A stretch of DNA of 64,000 bases from Gigaspora rosea (GCA_003550325.1 QKWP01000136.1:350590-414589); one strand, 5' to 3'; numbered from the stretch's first letter, positions 24,714 through 36,567 are shown. The notes: a model not told the origin generated them from the letters alone. A program made the numbers and translations.

Positions 24714-25060
24714 CACCAGGAGTCTAGACACTTTTGCAGTAACGTGACCATCACGTGGTGTGGCGTCTTCGGATTAACTTTTTGGCTTTATAGTTAAGGT
24801 TAGGGTTAGAGTTCGTGTATATAGCCTTAGAAGGTCCCTATATATATGTAAAATCGCGTTCCAGACATTTTAATGTGGTTTTTAAGGCCGATTTAAACAC
24901 TAGTTTTCGAGTATTTTCGCTCTTTTCTCTTTTTTTCTTCTTGTACACGTGTTTTGTTTTGATGTCGGACTGATCCGGGAAAATCAAAATTTACGTTCTC
25001 CGATTGGTTAATTCTCATGCGCCACGTCACGTTACTGCAAAAGTGTCTAGACCCCTGGTG
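24714..25060. mobile_element. Inverted-repeat element, 347 bp, related to the MITEs near 62 kb
   Basis: CACCAGGAGTCTAGACACTT and TTTGCAGTAACGTGAC at the left mirror the right end, which reverse-complements to CACCAGGGGTCTAGACACTT. The 8-mers TTTCCTGG (24702-24709) and TATCCTGG (25069-25076) flank it imperfectly and may be a mutated target duplication. The interior CGGACTGATCCGGGAAAATC is shared with 61891-62182 and 62218-62497. A TTAGGGTTAG tract lies near 24795. Confidence 0.8.
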
Positions 25061-27070
25061 CGGTTCTATATCCTGGCTATTTTCAAATAATCATTTCGAA
25101 AAATGCTCACTTTCTGTACAAAAAAATATATAACTTTCGGTAAGTAAAAATTTCTTTATATCAGTATATATATAAATATATCAAGAGGTGCAGGAGAAGT
25201 TATTCCAAACTTTTTTAAAGTCCTCATACAATTAGCTAATACTTTTTAGAGTACAACGTTGCATAAAGTACCTGTGGTACATTCAAAAAATCCTAGTTAA
25301 CCTGATTTGTACTCAGGGGAGGACAAAAGTAATTGCACAAATATATTATACAACGGTAACGAGGTTTTAATTTAGTAAGGTGCTATTCTAGATGTTCGAC
25401 AGGGCGGTCCCGACATTAGGGTTGAGATAGCGTCACTGCATATTCTCGAATTTGATTGGTTGTGTTCTAATTAAGATTGTAATGTTAGTAGTGTATTGTG
25501 GTGATATTTACACGGAGGGTTCATTTTAGCCCCTCACAACGTACGTACTTGCATTGCACTACAAGATACAAGAAGACATAAAAATAATAGCGAATAATAT
25601 CACTACTTATAGTATCCTCTAGAATAGCCAAAATTACATAATACACTAACTAAAATCAAGTCTACTAAACGCTCAAGACTTCTAAACCTTGAACTGGCAG
25701 GCAGAAAGAGGCATGGAAGATTTGGTCCGGGTCTCAAGGTTCGGTACGGCGTGGAAAAACTTGGTCCGAATAACTAGGGTCGAATAGAGCTCTTGATTAT
25801 GTCACGAGGCTCTAATATGAAGTCACGGGATTTGGACACGATTTCACTTATCGGGGATTATCAGTTTATAACAATAGAAATTTATTCAATTATTTATCGG
25901 GGGATTACTAACGATAACACTTCTACTCTAATTTCGAAGGTTATAACCGAGTCTGGAGCTCAAAAGCTGCCTTTCTGTGAAGACAAAATACCTCGTATTT
26001 ATAATTTTTACATTATTGCTCGTCTCGTCGTGTGCCCCTTCCTCGCACACAACAGTCGTGACCTTTATACCTACAGTCACGTCCTCTTACAGTTATGTCC
26101 TCTTATGCAACGACGTAATACAGTATGGGATGGGGTCGCGTAACAAGCCGCAGGACGTCACGTGATCAGATCTTTTCGAGCATAGTCAATCGCTTTGCTT
26201 GTCTCTTTTTTTCATTCTCGACGAAAGTCCAGTGACACTGTAGTAATGTATCGCCCCCTTTCACCTACCTCTCTCTTCTTCCTCTTCTTCTTCTTTTGGG
26301 CGTGGTTGGGGGGATAGTTGGACACAATGTCGAGCAGAAAACTCAAAGAACAAAGAGATCGATGCAGATCATCAAGTTACTCAAATACCATTTCGTTTGT
26401 GATCTGCCAAGTCCGGCGTTACTATCGGAAAAAAGGGAGATATCAGACACGCCGGTTTAAGCTGCTTGGATAGTAAACGATGATTGGTAATTCGGACGGG
26501 CTGAGATGGATATCGGGTTGTAATAATATTAGATGGTTCGGGATAAAAGATAAGGGGTTTATAATAATAAAATGGGAAAATATGTAATAACGAATAATGT
26601 AATCAAATAATAAATCAATGTATCTCGATAAAATAATAAATCAAATAAATAATCGTTATGCAACATTCAGCAGATATATAAATAAATAAATAACAATAAT
26701 CAGCAGATACGATATAAAAAGAATCCACTCAGAAGACTTTATTATAAAGGAGGAATTCACTCAGACATTGCCTAAAGATACAAGAAGAGCGAATACATTG
26801 GTCTTTTATACATGTTAGCTAGCTACAAATTTCCCCCCGGGTCATTGTCCTTCCGTCATTACTAATACAAATTTTATTTAACACCAATTATACTTTTCCC
26901 TCGCATCTTTATCCAATTCAAGACTCACACCCGAAGCATTAATTAAGAATCTGCCTTTCTAGTTCTTCATTGGGCTAGCAGATTTGCGATAATATTTAAA
27001 GGCTTCACGCGCTTAGCATTGTTCAAGCATGAATCTAATTTAATTTCACACGTCGCAGATATTTTAGTAT
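25061..27070. repeat. Dispersed repeat R1, copy 2, and non-coding flank
   Basis: About 25413-26000 matches 13780-14850 in rearranged orientation. The stretch ATTGCTCGTCTCGTCGTGTG at about 26014 recurs at 37392. No gene is supported; an ORF with a signal-like start at 25977 begins with GTG and lies in the repeat. From 26500 to 27070 only AT-rich DNA with ATAAATAAATAA runs is seen. Confidence 0.55.
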
Positions 27071-29385
27071 TGTCACGGGCTAAAAGGTAGATCTTCGTTA
27101 TTAGGCGCAGTAAAACCCGTGATTAAGAATCGAATACAAGAAATCTAAGAAGAAATCAAGAATTAAGAATTAATTAAAAATAGTTAGCAATATAAAATAT
27201 TGTTAAACATAGCCATCGTTATTGTAATCATATAATACTTATCATCATAAGCCTCTTAGTTATAGTGATTCTACCGTGATTCTTTCATGATGAGAAATCA
27301 ATGATTCTACCGTGATCATGAAAGATCGATTTACCTCTAAACCTCTTTAGTTCATTAGTCTAGTGAAAGTTATAAAAGCTCTATAATTTCCTTCTTGTAA
27401 AGGACACACATCCTATCCTACGGGATTCCAATATTCCTATAACTGAATTATGTTTGATAGGTTCTTTTAATAAATTAATACCAAATTACCAACGTCACAC
27501 CTAGGGTTCGGAATGGGCCGGTCTAAACCCGCAGGTTTGCGGGTTGGGCGGGGTTTGGGTCAAAGCCAGGTCCAATATTTTGACCCATTATAAAGTGGGT
27601 CGGGTTTAGACCGGGTTTATTAAATACCGGGCTTGGGTCAGGTTTTTGAAATGGGCCCGCGGGCCCCACAGGCCCTTATAAATATAGGATAACTTTCTTG
27701 TGATTGGTCAATTTCATACAATTGAATTTATGTTTAGCATATCTGCCGATTTGAGTAATACCCCAAAATTTGTATCACTACTAAATTTAACTATGAGGAC
27801 CGTCAATAATTTGAAAGCCAGATCAAATTCATCAATTTATCGAAGGCAGTTTTGATTAAATATTTCTATCTTTCTTTTTTCGCCGTTAGATCATTGGGTT
27901 CCTTCTTGGATTACTTCGTCTCATGGGATGTATACAATCCATGAAATTTCTTATTGGTAGTTGAGTGACTTTATTTTCTTTGTCTTATTGAACTTTCGTC
28001 TTGCTAACATTGTCTTTTTGTTTTTTTCTTTTTTTTTCTTTTCTTTTAGGCTCAGAATATTTGTGGCGATCAAAATATTCAGTATTTTCACATTGACTGA
28101 ATGCTAATGTAAGCATTATCTAGTTAACTAACCTTGAGATCCTCTTCTCTTCTAGGTTGGCATTAGAGAATACAACTTATTTTTTTGGGCAAGAACTAGA
28201 AACTGGTCTAATGATAAGTAACTGGTTTCGTTTTTTTTATTCTCTTTTATAAAATTAGTAGGAACTAACTTTCTTCATTCTTATAGATTTTGTTGTTTCT
28301 TTTTAGTTATAAGTCAGCACTTTGTTTTTATAAGTATATGGAATTATACGTCGTGCCTTGAATGAGCAACTATAAGCTGGACTATTAGAGCATCGTTAGG
28401 TGATACTTTTTTTTATCTGTTTTGCTAGTTTTTGTTCATTGATTAAATTTTCTAAATTTTTTCTACTAGTATCTCTTTTTCTTGGATCTTTAGTATTGGT
28501 AACGATCAATAAGAGATGAAGTGCATATGGTTTATATGCAATCAGTTTGCTCTTTTTTAATTATTACTATTCTTTTTAGTTGAGGTGAATTCTGAACTCG
28601 TAGGTGAGAGCATGAACACGAATGTTTGATTTTATGGATATAACAATGTTTTTTTTCTTGTTATCACGATGAAAGGGACAAAAGGCAGGCGTCTCTAGGT
28701 CATATCGTAGTCGTTATGGTGTCACTATGTTGTAATCAATAGGGTTCTTCATGGAAATATGGCACAGGACATCATAACATTAATTACATAATAATAAATA
28801 ATAATTTTTTTGTTAATTGATAATAAATGGATATCAATGGTATAATGTCAATAGTATATATTATATATATAATTTATTATATTGCTAAATATGTATCGCA
28901 GAACCCATGTTAATATGCATCGTGAGCACAAGCTAAATATATATAGCGAAACCTAACTCAGGTTAAATATGGATTACAAAACTCAAACTAAACTGTTATA
29001 TCAATATCATTTATAATAAATTTTGATTGTCCAGTTGTCACATAATATGCAAAATGACATTTTTAATTTACGTGATCAACCAATCACGAGAACGTTATCC
29101 TATATGCGTGCTGGTGACATCCACTTAATCACTGTGCCCGGTCGGGTTTGGTTGGGCCAGGTATAGTTTTGAAGTGACCTGGCCCGGCCCAAACCCGTAA
29201 ATTTTTACTAGGCCGGGCCTGGGCTTGGGCTTATAAATTTCTTTGGGCTTGGGCCTAAATTTGGAGAAACCCGGCCTGACCTGGCCCATTCCGAACTCTA
29301 GTCACACCTCTGGCGAATTGCCTTATCACTAAAATTCTATATTTTTCATATATAAGTTAACAAACCTACGATTCTGCCCGTAACA
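27071..29385 (+). repeat. LTR A (5'), interrupted
   Basis: Starts TGTCACGGGCTAAAAGGTAG and ends GATTCTGCCCGTAACA; the ends TGTCACGGGC and GCCCGTAACA form a near-perfect short inverted repeat. A likely TATA motif TTATAAAAGC lies near 27370. Bases 27502-29300 are a later insertion. Confidence 0.85.
27502..29300. mobile_element. hAT-like non-autonomous element, 1.8 kb, inserted in LTR A
   Basis: TIRs: TAGGGTTCGGAATGGGCC at the left and, reverse-complemented, TAGAGTTCGGAATGGGCC at the right. GTCACACC is duplicated exactly at 27494-27501 and 29301-29308. LTR B shows the empty site with a single GTCACACC at about 36990-36997, proving insertion. Both ends carry ~180 bp of GC-rich GGGTTTGGGTC/GGGCC repeats in inverted order, then a shared ATAGGATAAC.TTCT.GTGATTGGT block. 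The AT-rich interior has no transposase. Confidence 0.95.
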
Positions 29386-29400
29386 TTTGGTGGTGACTGT

Positions 29401-31560
29401 GAGATATGGACTTCCCAACAGCAATAAGAAACCTGATAGTTCTATTAAAGAATTCCAGCTTGAATCCATAACAGTAGATTAGGATTTAGTAATAAAAGAA
29501 TATGGAGATTATCTAGCAGATATTTTAAGAGAATTTGATGTACATTATGCTTGTAACGGACAAGATGCTATACGACTCTTAAAAAAAAAACTTAACAGAT
29601 TACCTGATTTGATCCTTAATGTTATCGTGATGTCAAATATAAATGAATATGAATTATTAAATGTGTTAAGATCTAATGCAAATACTCAATTGATTCCAAT
29701 AATATTATTATCTGCCAAAGTCGATGAAAATTCTATGATTGAAGGTCTAGATAGAGGAACAGAAGATTATTTAATAAAAACCATTTTATTCTGGTGGACT
29801 AATTGCTCATATTCCTATTATTATTGAACTGCCACTTCTTCATCGTAAAGTATTATTTCAACAAAGTAAACAAGGTGTGGCGACTTAGGGAAGTTGTTAA
29901 GTTGCCACCCCCCAAGCGAAAGATCTAGAGAGTATATAGAGTTCAAATCCCACTGGAGACGGTTTAGAAAAATAGGCCTGTGTATCGGTAACATTTATTC
30001 GACGATCGGTTGGGTACATTACCTGTAGTTCTTGGTTACCATTTCAAATGGGAGCTTTCGGGCGAAGCTGTGTTTCATGACACAGACAAATCCAAGGAAC
30101 TGGAATATTTGAAACCCGTTTGGCAAGACCCGAGTAAGGAGGTAGTGAAGATCTTCGACGATACTGCGGATCCAGAATTTGAGACCGAAGAACTGGACGA
30201 ACACCCCGGGCAAGTGGGGCACCAACCTGGCTGCCGGAGACGTACTAGAGGAAAAGGTCCTATGCTGCAGAATTAGGAACCAAGAGAAGTTAACCAAAAA
30301 AGGCACCTAAAGCCAAGGCACAACGACCCATCTGGGCTAACTGGTTTGGTAGTTTGGGAGGGATTGGTTATAGGACTGGTGATGTAGGTATCGGGATCGG
30401 AATGAACCTTGCAAGGGCAAGGATACCATGCGGTTCAATGGTTAGCCCTGACAGCTAGTAGTGGCCTCGGCCATTGCGAAGGTATTCAATGCCTAATCTA
30501 GAAATGTGTGGGACATTAAAAGATTAGGGGGTATGTACTACACCCTCCCTAGGGCAATCCAGTAGTATGAGAACCCTACTAGATTATCTATAGAATTAGG
30601 GTACAAGTAGTATAGCAGATGTCAACATGGGTGGTCTTCAATTGAAGCAGCACGAGGTTATGTGTTGGCGTGATTGTGAGGGGTGATACAGGACGGGGGA
30701 CACCTGAGAATTTAAATGAGTAACCTCCTGGTTAGGTTACAGGTACGGCATATAGTGTAGAACCTTTGGGCGGACTACTTAAATTAGGCGACCAAAAGTT
30801 GCACGTGTAGCTACATGTACTCTCGTTAACCAAAAATGTATTATCCAAAAAACCTAATAAAAATCCGCCTTCATGTGACATTGCGAAGGTAAAAAAAAAA
30901 AAAAACAAAGTAAACAAAAAGAAACAAAACAAATACTATTTTCAATATCAGATAAGATTCTTTCCTGATTAGATACAAATGAAACTTTATTAGATATTAT
31001 TAAAAAAATCCACCACAAATTACCAAGTAAAAGAATACTTATCGCTTCAAGTGACCAATCTGAATTTAAGAATAAAATAGTTACTTTATATGAAAGCCAA
31101 AGTATAATACCAATAAGCTGACAAACATTAACTAATTCACAAGAATTTTTAAATAATAAGTCAGAAATAGATATTTGCTTAAATGTATATTGTGCGATGT
31201 TTGTAAAATATATACATATTATCTGTAAATATAAGGTTAAATCATATTTGTTGGGGATGGATAAAGTTATATAGACCTCCAAATTCTATATGGCTTAATT
31301 CCTTAATTGATTAATTACAACAAATATTGAACCAAATAAGTTTAGTTATTACTTACACAAATTTTTTTTAAAAAAAATTTTTTACCTAAAATGAAATTAA
31401 AATATAAGCCACTGAAATTGCAAATAAGATCAAGATTACGAACTTTTATCCTTCAATCAACAAAAATCTATAAATTCATTTTCAATTACATCATCTATAG
31501 ATAGTAATATTCAAATTGAAAAATCTACACCAAAGGAATAGCTTGAGAAAGCTATTTCTG
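29401..31560 (+). pseudogene. Hybrid histidine kinase relic (receiver domain and GAF-like part)
   Basis: Receiver domain: YGDYLADILREFDVHYACNG, QDAIRLLKK, DLILNVIVMSNINEYELLN, PIILLSAK, GTEDYLIK. The phospho-accepting Asp expected in LxxDIMMP is Asn here (LILNVIVM), so it could not be phosphorylated. After a frame change, IAHIPIIIELPLLHRKVLFQ, then past the retroposon KETKQILFSISDKILSYLD, HHKLPSKRILIASSDQSEF and LLGMDKVI, resembling the GAF sensor segment of Glomeromycotina hybrid kinases. No HisKA H-box or HATPase follows. Several stops. It starts about 80 bp after the putative primer-binding site of LTR A. Confidence 0.75.
29874..30903 (+). mobile_element. Poly(A) retroposon with tRNA-like head, 1.03 kb
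   Basis: AACAAAGTAAACAA (14 bp) is duplicated exactly at 29860-29873 and 30904-30917, and the insert ends in about 14 A. The 5' end has TGGCGACTTAGGG (A-box-like) and GAGTTCAAATCCC (B-box-like) about 60 bases apart, as in tRNA-derived SINEs. The body is clearly more GC-rich than its surroundings and has an open frame (30010-30276) reading GYHFKWELSGEAVFHD, LEYLKPVWQDPSKEVVKIF. No reverse transcriptase seen. It interrupts the histidine-kinase relic between LFQQSKQ and KETKQ. Confidence 0.9.
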
Positions 31561-32160
31561 AAGATCAAATAAATTTACAGACCCTGTTGTGATCGGCATT
31601 GGAGGTTTTGGAAAGGTTTTTAAATGCAAGTAGAAAGAGGTGAATTAACGGTTGCTCTTAAATGTCTTAAAGTTGATACAAGCATAGATATAAAAAACAA
31701 TTTTTTTAAAATTACAATGGACAGATAAACTACGTATTGCTAAGGAAATAGCATTCGGACTTTTATATTTATATGATAAAAATATTATTCATAGAGATCT
31801 GCATTCAAAAAAACATCTTAGTTCATCAAATACATCCAAAAATTTCAGATTTAGGACTATCAAAGCAAATGAATGAAGTATCTACGACTTCAAACTCAAT
31901 CGTTCATGGAATGTTGGCATATATAGAACCTCAATGTTTTATTAAGCAAGGATATAAATGCGATAAGAGATCTGACGTCTATAGCTTTGGACAAATCCTT
32001 TGGAAATTTCAAGTGGAAGACCTCTATTCTCATCCTTTGAATTTAGAGATTTACACGTTATTATTCACGTATTTCAAGGAAATAGAGAAGTGCCTATAGA
32101 AGGTACACCATCTCAATATATCGAACTTTATAAAAATGTTGGGATAGTGATCCTAACGAC
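31555..32160 (+). pseudogene. TKL protein kinase relic 1
   Basis: EKAISEDQINL, then IGIGGFGKVFKC (glycine loop), DKLRIAKEIAFGLLYLYDKN, HRDLHSKN, KISDLGLSK, GMLAYIEPQCF (APE degraded to IEP), KRSDVYSFGQILW, and VPIEGTPSQYIELYKNVG ending DSDPNDRYR. The order matches a full kinase domain, but stops and frame changes disrupt it and the VAIK lysine region is scrambled. It is cut off by the foldback at 32171. Confidence 0.85.
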
Positions 32161-32170
32161 AGATACAGGA

Positions 32171-34245
32171 TGTAGGTGAGATTTTTCGGGCCACGTGAAA
32201 ACCAAGCCTCCAATCAACTTCCGATTAAGATCGGGCATATCCCCTTCCCAGTTACACAGATCATATATATACAACCTATTTTTTTGTTTACATCTTTTAA
32301 TTTTTTTTTGTGCCGTCAAAACTTTACTGCCACTTTTCCCTCTTTCATCACCAGAGTCGTCGTTTACTGGTACTTCTTTGTGTCGCTAATGCCGTCGTCG
32401 TTTACTGGTGTCTCTTTTCGTCGCTGACACTGTCATCATTTACTAGTGCCTCTTTTCGTCGCTCATGCCGGTGCCTCTTTTTGTATACTTCTTTGGCCCT
32501 AGTGTAAATTTAGAAATCAAAACCTACAAAAAAAAAAGTTAGTTCAAGGAGAGAAAAAAAAGAAAGAATATAATGTAAAAAAAAACTTGTCTTCTTAAAC
32601 TCAGCTTCTGTCTTATTGTTTACATTTTGTTGTACTTATTTATTTCTGTATTTGTTACATGGGTTAGATCGCAGGATTAGTGTGAGAAGTACTTGCACAG
32701 TTTAGAGTTAGGGTTAGGGTTAGGGTTAGTATAGTATTAGATAGAAATAGTTTTATTAGTATAGAAATGGTTTATGTAAAGAATTATGTAAAATAAATAA
32801 TTTAAAATAAATAATTTAACCGAATTAAAAGAAAAAATAAATAAAAAATAATGTTTACTGTATAGCGATTCAAGAAAAACTGCTAAAAAGAGCTTCTGAA
32901 GTGTTTTTTATTCGATTGAAAAGAGTTTTTTTTTAATTTTTTCATCATTCTAGTACGTATATGTAGGCTGCTTTACCTTGCGGTGTACATATACTAATAA
33001 TCAATAAAAAATAATTTAGAATAAATAAAAATTGAAACGAATTAAAAACTAAAAATTTAAATACCGGTAAATTAAAACATTAAAATAATTTAAAGAAAAT
33101 TAAATAAAAAAAAATATAAAAATAATTTAATTTGTGATCCATGTAACAATCAGAGACTATATATAGTAAAAATCAGAGGAAATTACTATTGTTTTTACAA
33201 GTCTCAGGAATCTGGTATTCCCACTGCGATAATGAATTTTTTTATTATGCTAACCATTTTTTTATTTCTTTCATATTTTATTTTTTCATTTGTTGTTTTC
33301 TTTTATTTTTTTTCTTTTTTTTTTTTAAATTAAATTTTTTTTATTTATTTAATGTTTTAACTTATTTAAATTTTTTAATTTTTAATTTGTTTTTATTTTT
33401 TATAATTTTTAATTCGGTTCTATTTTTTATTCTATTTTTATTTAATTATTAATTCTAAATTTTTTTTATTAGTGTACGTACACCGCGAAAACCAGCCTAT
33501 ATATATGTACTAGAGCGAAATAGTTAAAAAAGAAGCACTCTTTTCAATCGGATAAAAAAACACTTCAGAATCTCTTTTCAGCAGTTTTCTTGAATCGCTA
33601 TATGGTAAACTTTATTTTTTATTTATTTTTTTTTTTAATTTATTTAAATTATTTTTATATTATTTATATAACTCTTTACATAAATCATTTCTATACTAAT
33701 AAAATTATACTAATACTACACTAATTCTAACCCTAACCCTAAACCGCGCAAGTGCCTCTTACACTAATCCTGCGATCTAACCCATATAACAAATACATGA
33801 ATTAGTACGATGAAATGTAGTTTAAACAATAAGATGAAAGCCGAGTTTAAGAAGACAAGTATTTTTTCTTACATATATTCTTTTATTTTTTTCTCGACAT
33901 GAACTAATCTTTCTTTTTTTTTGTAGGTTTTATTTCCGAATCTACACTAGGGCCAAAGAAGTATTCGAAAAGAGGTACCGGCACGATAAAAAGAGGCACT
34001 AGTAAACGACAACGGCGCCAGCAATGAAAAGAGGCACCAGTAAACAACGACAACATTAGCTACGCAAAAAGCACCACAACTCCAGTGACGAAAAGAGGCA
34101 GTAAAGTTTTGACAGTACAAAAAAAAATTTAAAAAAAAGGTGTTGTATATATGGTCTGTGTAACTGGAAAGGGAATTTGCCCTGATCTTAATCAGCAGGT
34201 GATCGGAGGCCAGGTTTTCACATGACCCAGAAAATCTCACCTACA
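32171..34245. mobile_element. Giant foldback element, 2.08 kb, with mirrored telomere-like tracts
   Basis: Left end TGTAGGTGAGATTTTTCGGG and right end, reverse-complemented, TGTAGGTGAGATTTTCTGGG. Matching continues through GTGAAAACC, the TGCCGTCAAAACTTTACTGCC block (right copy GGCAGTAAAGTTTTGACAG) and into arms of roughly 900 bp. Each arm carries a telomere-like run: TTAGGGTTAGGGTTAGGG near 32707 and CTAACCCTAACCCTAAACC near 33728. The centre (about 33000-33450) is poly-T/A. Target duplication not found. It separates two unrelated kinase relics, so a deletion may have accompanied it. Confidence 0.85.
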
Positions 34246-34269
34246 TTTTGGTGCTCTTGATCCTAACAG

Positions 34270-35040
34270 AAACAAGTATAATTCTCAATGCTTTAAAACA
34301 AATCAATCTTAATATAACTACAGGTCACTATATCATAGTTATACAAAATGGACTAGTAAATTCTTTAGAGCGTAATCTTACCTCTGTTGCAAAGATGGGA
34401 TGGAATGAAAAATTAAATTTATCATTATATAGCTCGTGACCTTCAACTAATTAATTCTTGCAATATTATTAATTGTGGTTTATTTGAGAAGGCGATACTA
34501 CAAAATAATCTAACTAGCACATATATAGCGCTCTCCTCGTTGCTTTTATCTGTCGATAAAGCATTAACAACAAAATCTAAATTGATTTAAGCATATTCTA
34601 TATTGCACCAGGAGTTTTAAATCATGATTTATTCACTAAAACATCAGATAATTATTCATTTGGAATAATTATGTGGGAAATTTTTTCAGGAAAGTCAATA
34701 TTTGATTATTATCGAGAATATTATGAAAATGGTATTGAAAGTATACAATTTAATTTTATGTTTGTAATGGAATGCAACCAAATATAGTTGAAAATATGGT
34801 ACAATCTTATTCGGATCTAATGAATCGATGCTGGGATAATGACCCTCAAAAGGGCCATCAACATCAAAAATCTTAAAGATTCTCACTAACTAGAAAAACA
34901 ATATGGCAAAGTTTTATGAATTTGAATCAGTTATCTATAATGAACCCGATAAGGATGAATACAAGTTATATGATAAAGTGATCATGGAAGCAATATCAGA
35001 AATAAGAGGACCAGAAATGAATAACTTAATAATAATCTTA
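34270..35040 (+). pseudogene. TKL protein kinase relic 2
   Basis: HYIIVIQNG, MGWNEKLNLSL, RDLQLINSCNIINCGLFEKA, then in other frames AYSILHQEF (from PYIAPGVL), SDNYSFGIIMWEIFSGKSIF and a tail DEYKLYDKVIMEAISEIRG. The HRD loop and DFG are destroyed. It lacks the N-lobe 5' of the hinge, which is where the foldback ends. Confidence 0.75.
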
Positions 35041-35169
35041 ATAATATTTCAGAATAATAAAGAAAATTACTTACCAAAAAAAAAAATATATATATATATG
35101 TATATTACGCGTGATAGAAAATAATTTTTAAGAGATTAAAAACTTTGAACTAATAAGAATACTGAACAT

Positions 35170-35384
35170 ACACTAAGCTGCTTTAAGGTACTCTGCCTGT
35201 AAGTCATTTATCAAGCCTAGTATCAGTGGGGCTTATGCCATAATAGATACTATGTGAAAATTGAGAGTGTGTTCAGACCTGTCAAATGTGTATCTAGCCT
35301 AGTACTGGCGGGGTTAGCCACCGTAATAAGTACTGCACGAGACTTGAACTTGATTTGTGTAATTCAAAAATTGATTAGTTCATA
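35170..35384 (+). repeat. Degenerate ~100-bp repeats, copies 1 and 2
   Basis: GGTACTCTGCCTGTAAGTC..AGCCTAGTATCAGTGGGGCT and GACCTGTC..AGCCTAGTACTGGCGGGGTT. A third copy (36390-36490) reads GGTGCTCTGCCTATAAGTCG..AGCCTGGTACAGGCGGAGCT. The repeats lie near the 3' end of the LTR-bounded region and are split by the mariner. Confidence 0.7.
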
Positions 35385-36350
35385 TGGGCCGGTGCAAAAA
35401 TGTAGATACACGAATATCGTTACCTAAAATGATCTAATGATAGAAAGTTGGACGATCACGCTATATGGAGATAAAAATTGCAAAAAGGTAAGCATGATCG
35501 ATAAACTTTATTTAAGGTTTTTTTTTTTTTTTATCAAAATGAATGACTTGAAACGAGACAAATGCGCACCAAGTCTTTATGAACGAGGATGATTTTTAGC
35601 ACTCTCCGATACTTTTTAGATTGTCGACAAGGCCAGAAGCAACGAGAAGACATGCCACTACGCAAGCTTGTTGCCACTGTGTTGGGACCTCAGTTGCACG
35701 AGTAATTGCTGAATGGAACAATAGTGAAAAAAAAGAATTAACATAATGTAAACCATCGGGTCGGCCCAAAAAAGAAGCCAATTCTAATGTTGCAGAAGTT
35801 ATACGTGACATAGTTATGTCTGCGAACACCTTTGGCACTTCTTTTTCTGCACCTGTTTTGCGAAAGAAGCTTGAAGAAGAAGGTTATTGCTAGGTAATAA
35901 ATACGGGCACAATTTGTTTTACACCCCCATACCGCTGTGAGCTTCAACCGATCGAAGGGATTTGGGTTGTCATGAAGCACGAAGTTGCTAAAGCTGCCCC
36001 GCATCCGATTCTTATTTATATTAGAAACAAATTGTTAGAAGCGTTTACAGAAAAGGTCAGTTCTAAAACTATCACAGATCTTTGGCAAAAAACACTTACC
36101 AGGGCTAAGGAATACAATAATCACGATGGTTACGTTGCTTTGGTCGAAAATGATGTTGAAGATCTTTAAATTGAAGAAATTATTTCCTAATAAAAATTTT
36201 TTTAAAATTTAATAAGGTTAATAAAAATTGTATTAAAACGATCCTAAATAGTGAAACAATAAATAAAAAAATTAAATACTCATGTTAATTTTTTAAAAAA
36301 AATTTTTTACTATCGCCATTTTCGTGTATCTACATTTTTGCACCGGTCTA
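35385..36350 (+). mobile_element. Tc1/mariner (IS630-type, DDE_3) transposon with internally deleted transposase
   Basis: TIRs TGGGCCGGTGCAAAAATGTA at the left and, reverse-complemented, TAGACCGGTGCAAAAATGTA at the right, followed by GATACACGAA on both; TA flanks at 35383-35384 and 36351-36352. The interior encodes ARVIAEWNNSEKKEL, GRPKKEANSNVAEVIRD and APVLRKKLEEEGYC (helix-turn-helix and linker). It then jumps to TPPYRCELQPIEGIWVVMK, which carries the third catalytic acid, and a C-terminus ending about 36169. The middle of the catalytic domain, with the first two Asp, is missing, so it cannot transpose itself. Confidence 0.9.
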
Positions 36351-36389
36351 TAGTTAAATTAAATATAGTAAAATAAGAAAGAAAGGTGC

Positions 36390-36490
36390 TCTGCCTATAA
36401 GTCGCCAAATGCACAAAAAGAAGAGTGGCAAACCCGTCTATAGCCTGGTACAGGCGGAGCTGAATACTAAAATAGATACTACAAAAAAAT
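36390..36490 (+). repeat. Degenerate ~100-bp repeat, copy 3
   Basis: GGTGCTCTGCCTATAAGTCG and AGCCTGGTACAGGCGGAGCT match the two copies before the mariner. The insertion of the mariner between copies is therefore younger. Confidence 0.65.
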
Positions 36491-36567
36491 GGACTTTAGA
36501 AATAAAGAATAAAACTCCCTAATATTTGAATTTTATGCATGGTATGCATAAAATAAGCGTGGGCGAA

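Noticed and set aside
25977-26165. Small ORF with a hydrophobic, signal-peptide-like start
   Set aside because: It begins with GTG, not ATG, lies in dispersed repeat R1, and the related copy near 13750-13800 does not keep the frame.
33189-33452. Open frame rich in Phe and Leu
   Set aside because: It comes from poly-T sequence at the centre of the 2-kb foldback; no domain and no conservation expected.
35596-36004. Minus-strand ORFs across the mariner
   Set aside because: They are shadows of the plus-strand transposase fragments.
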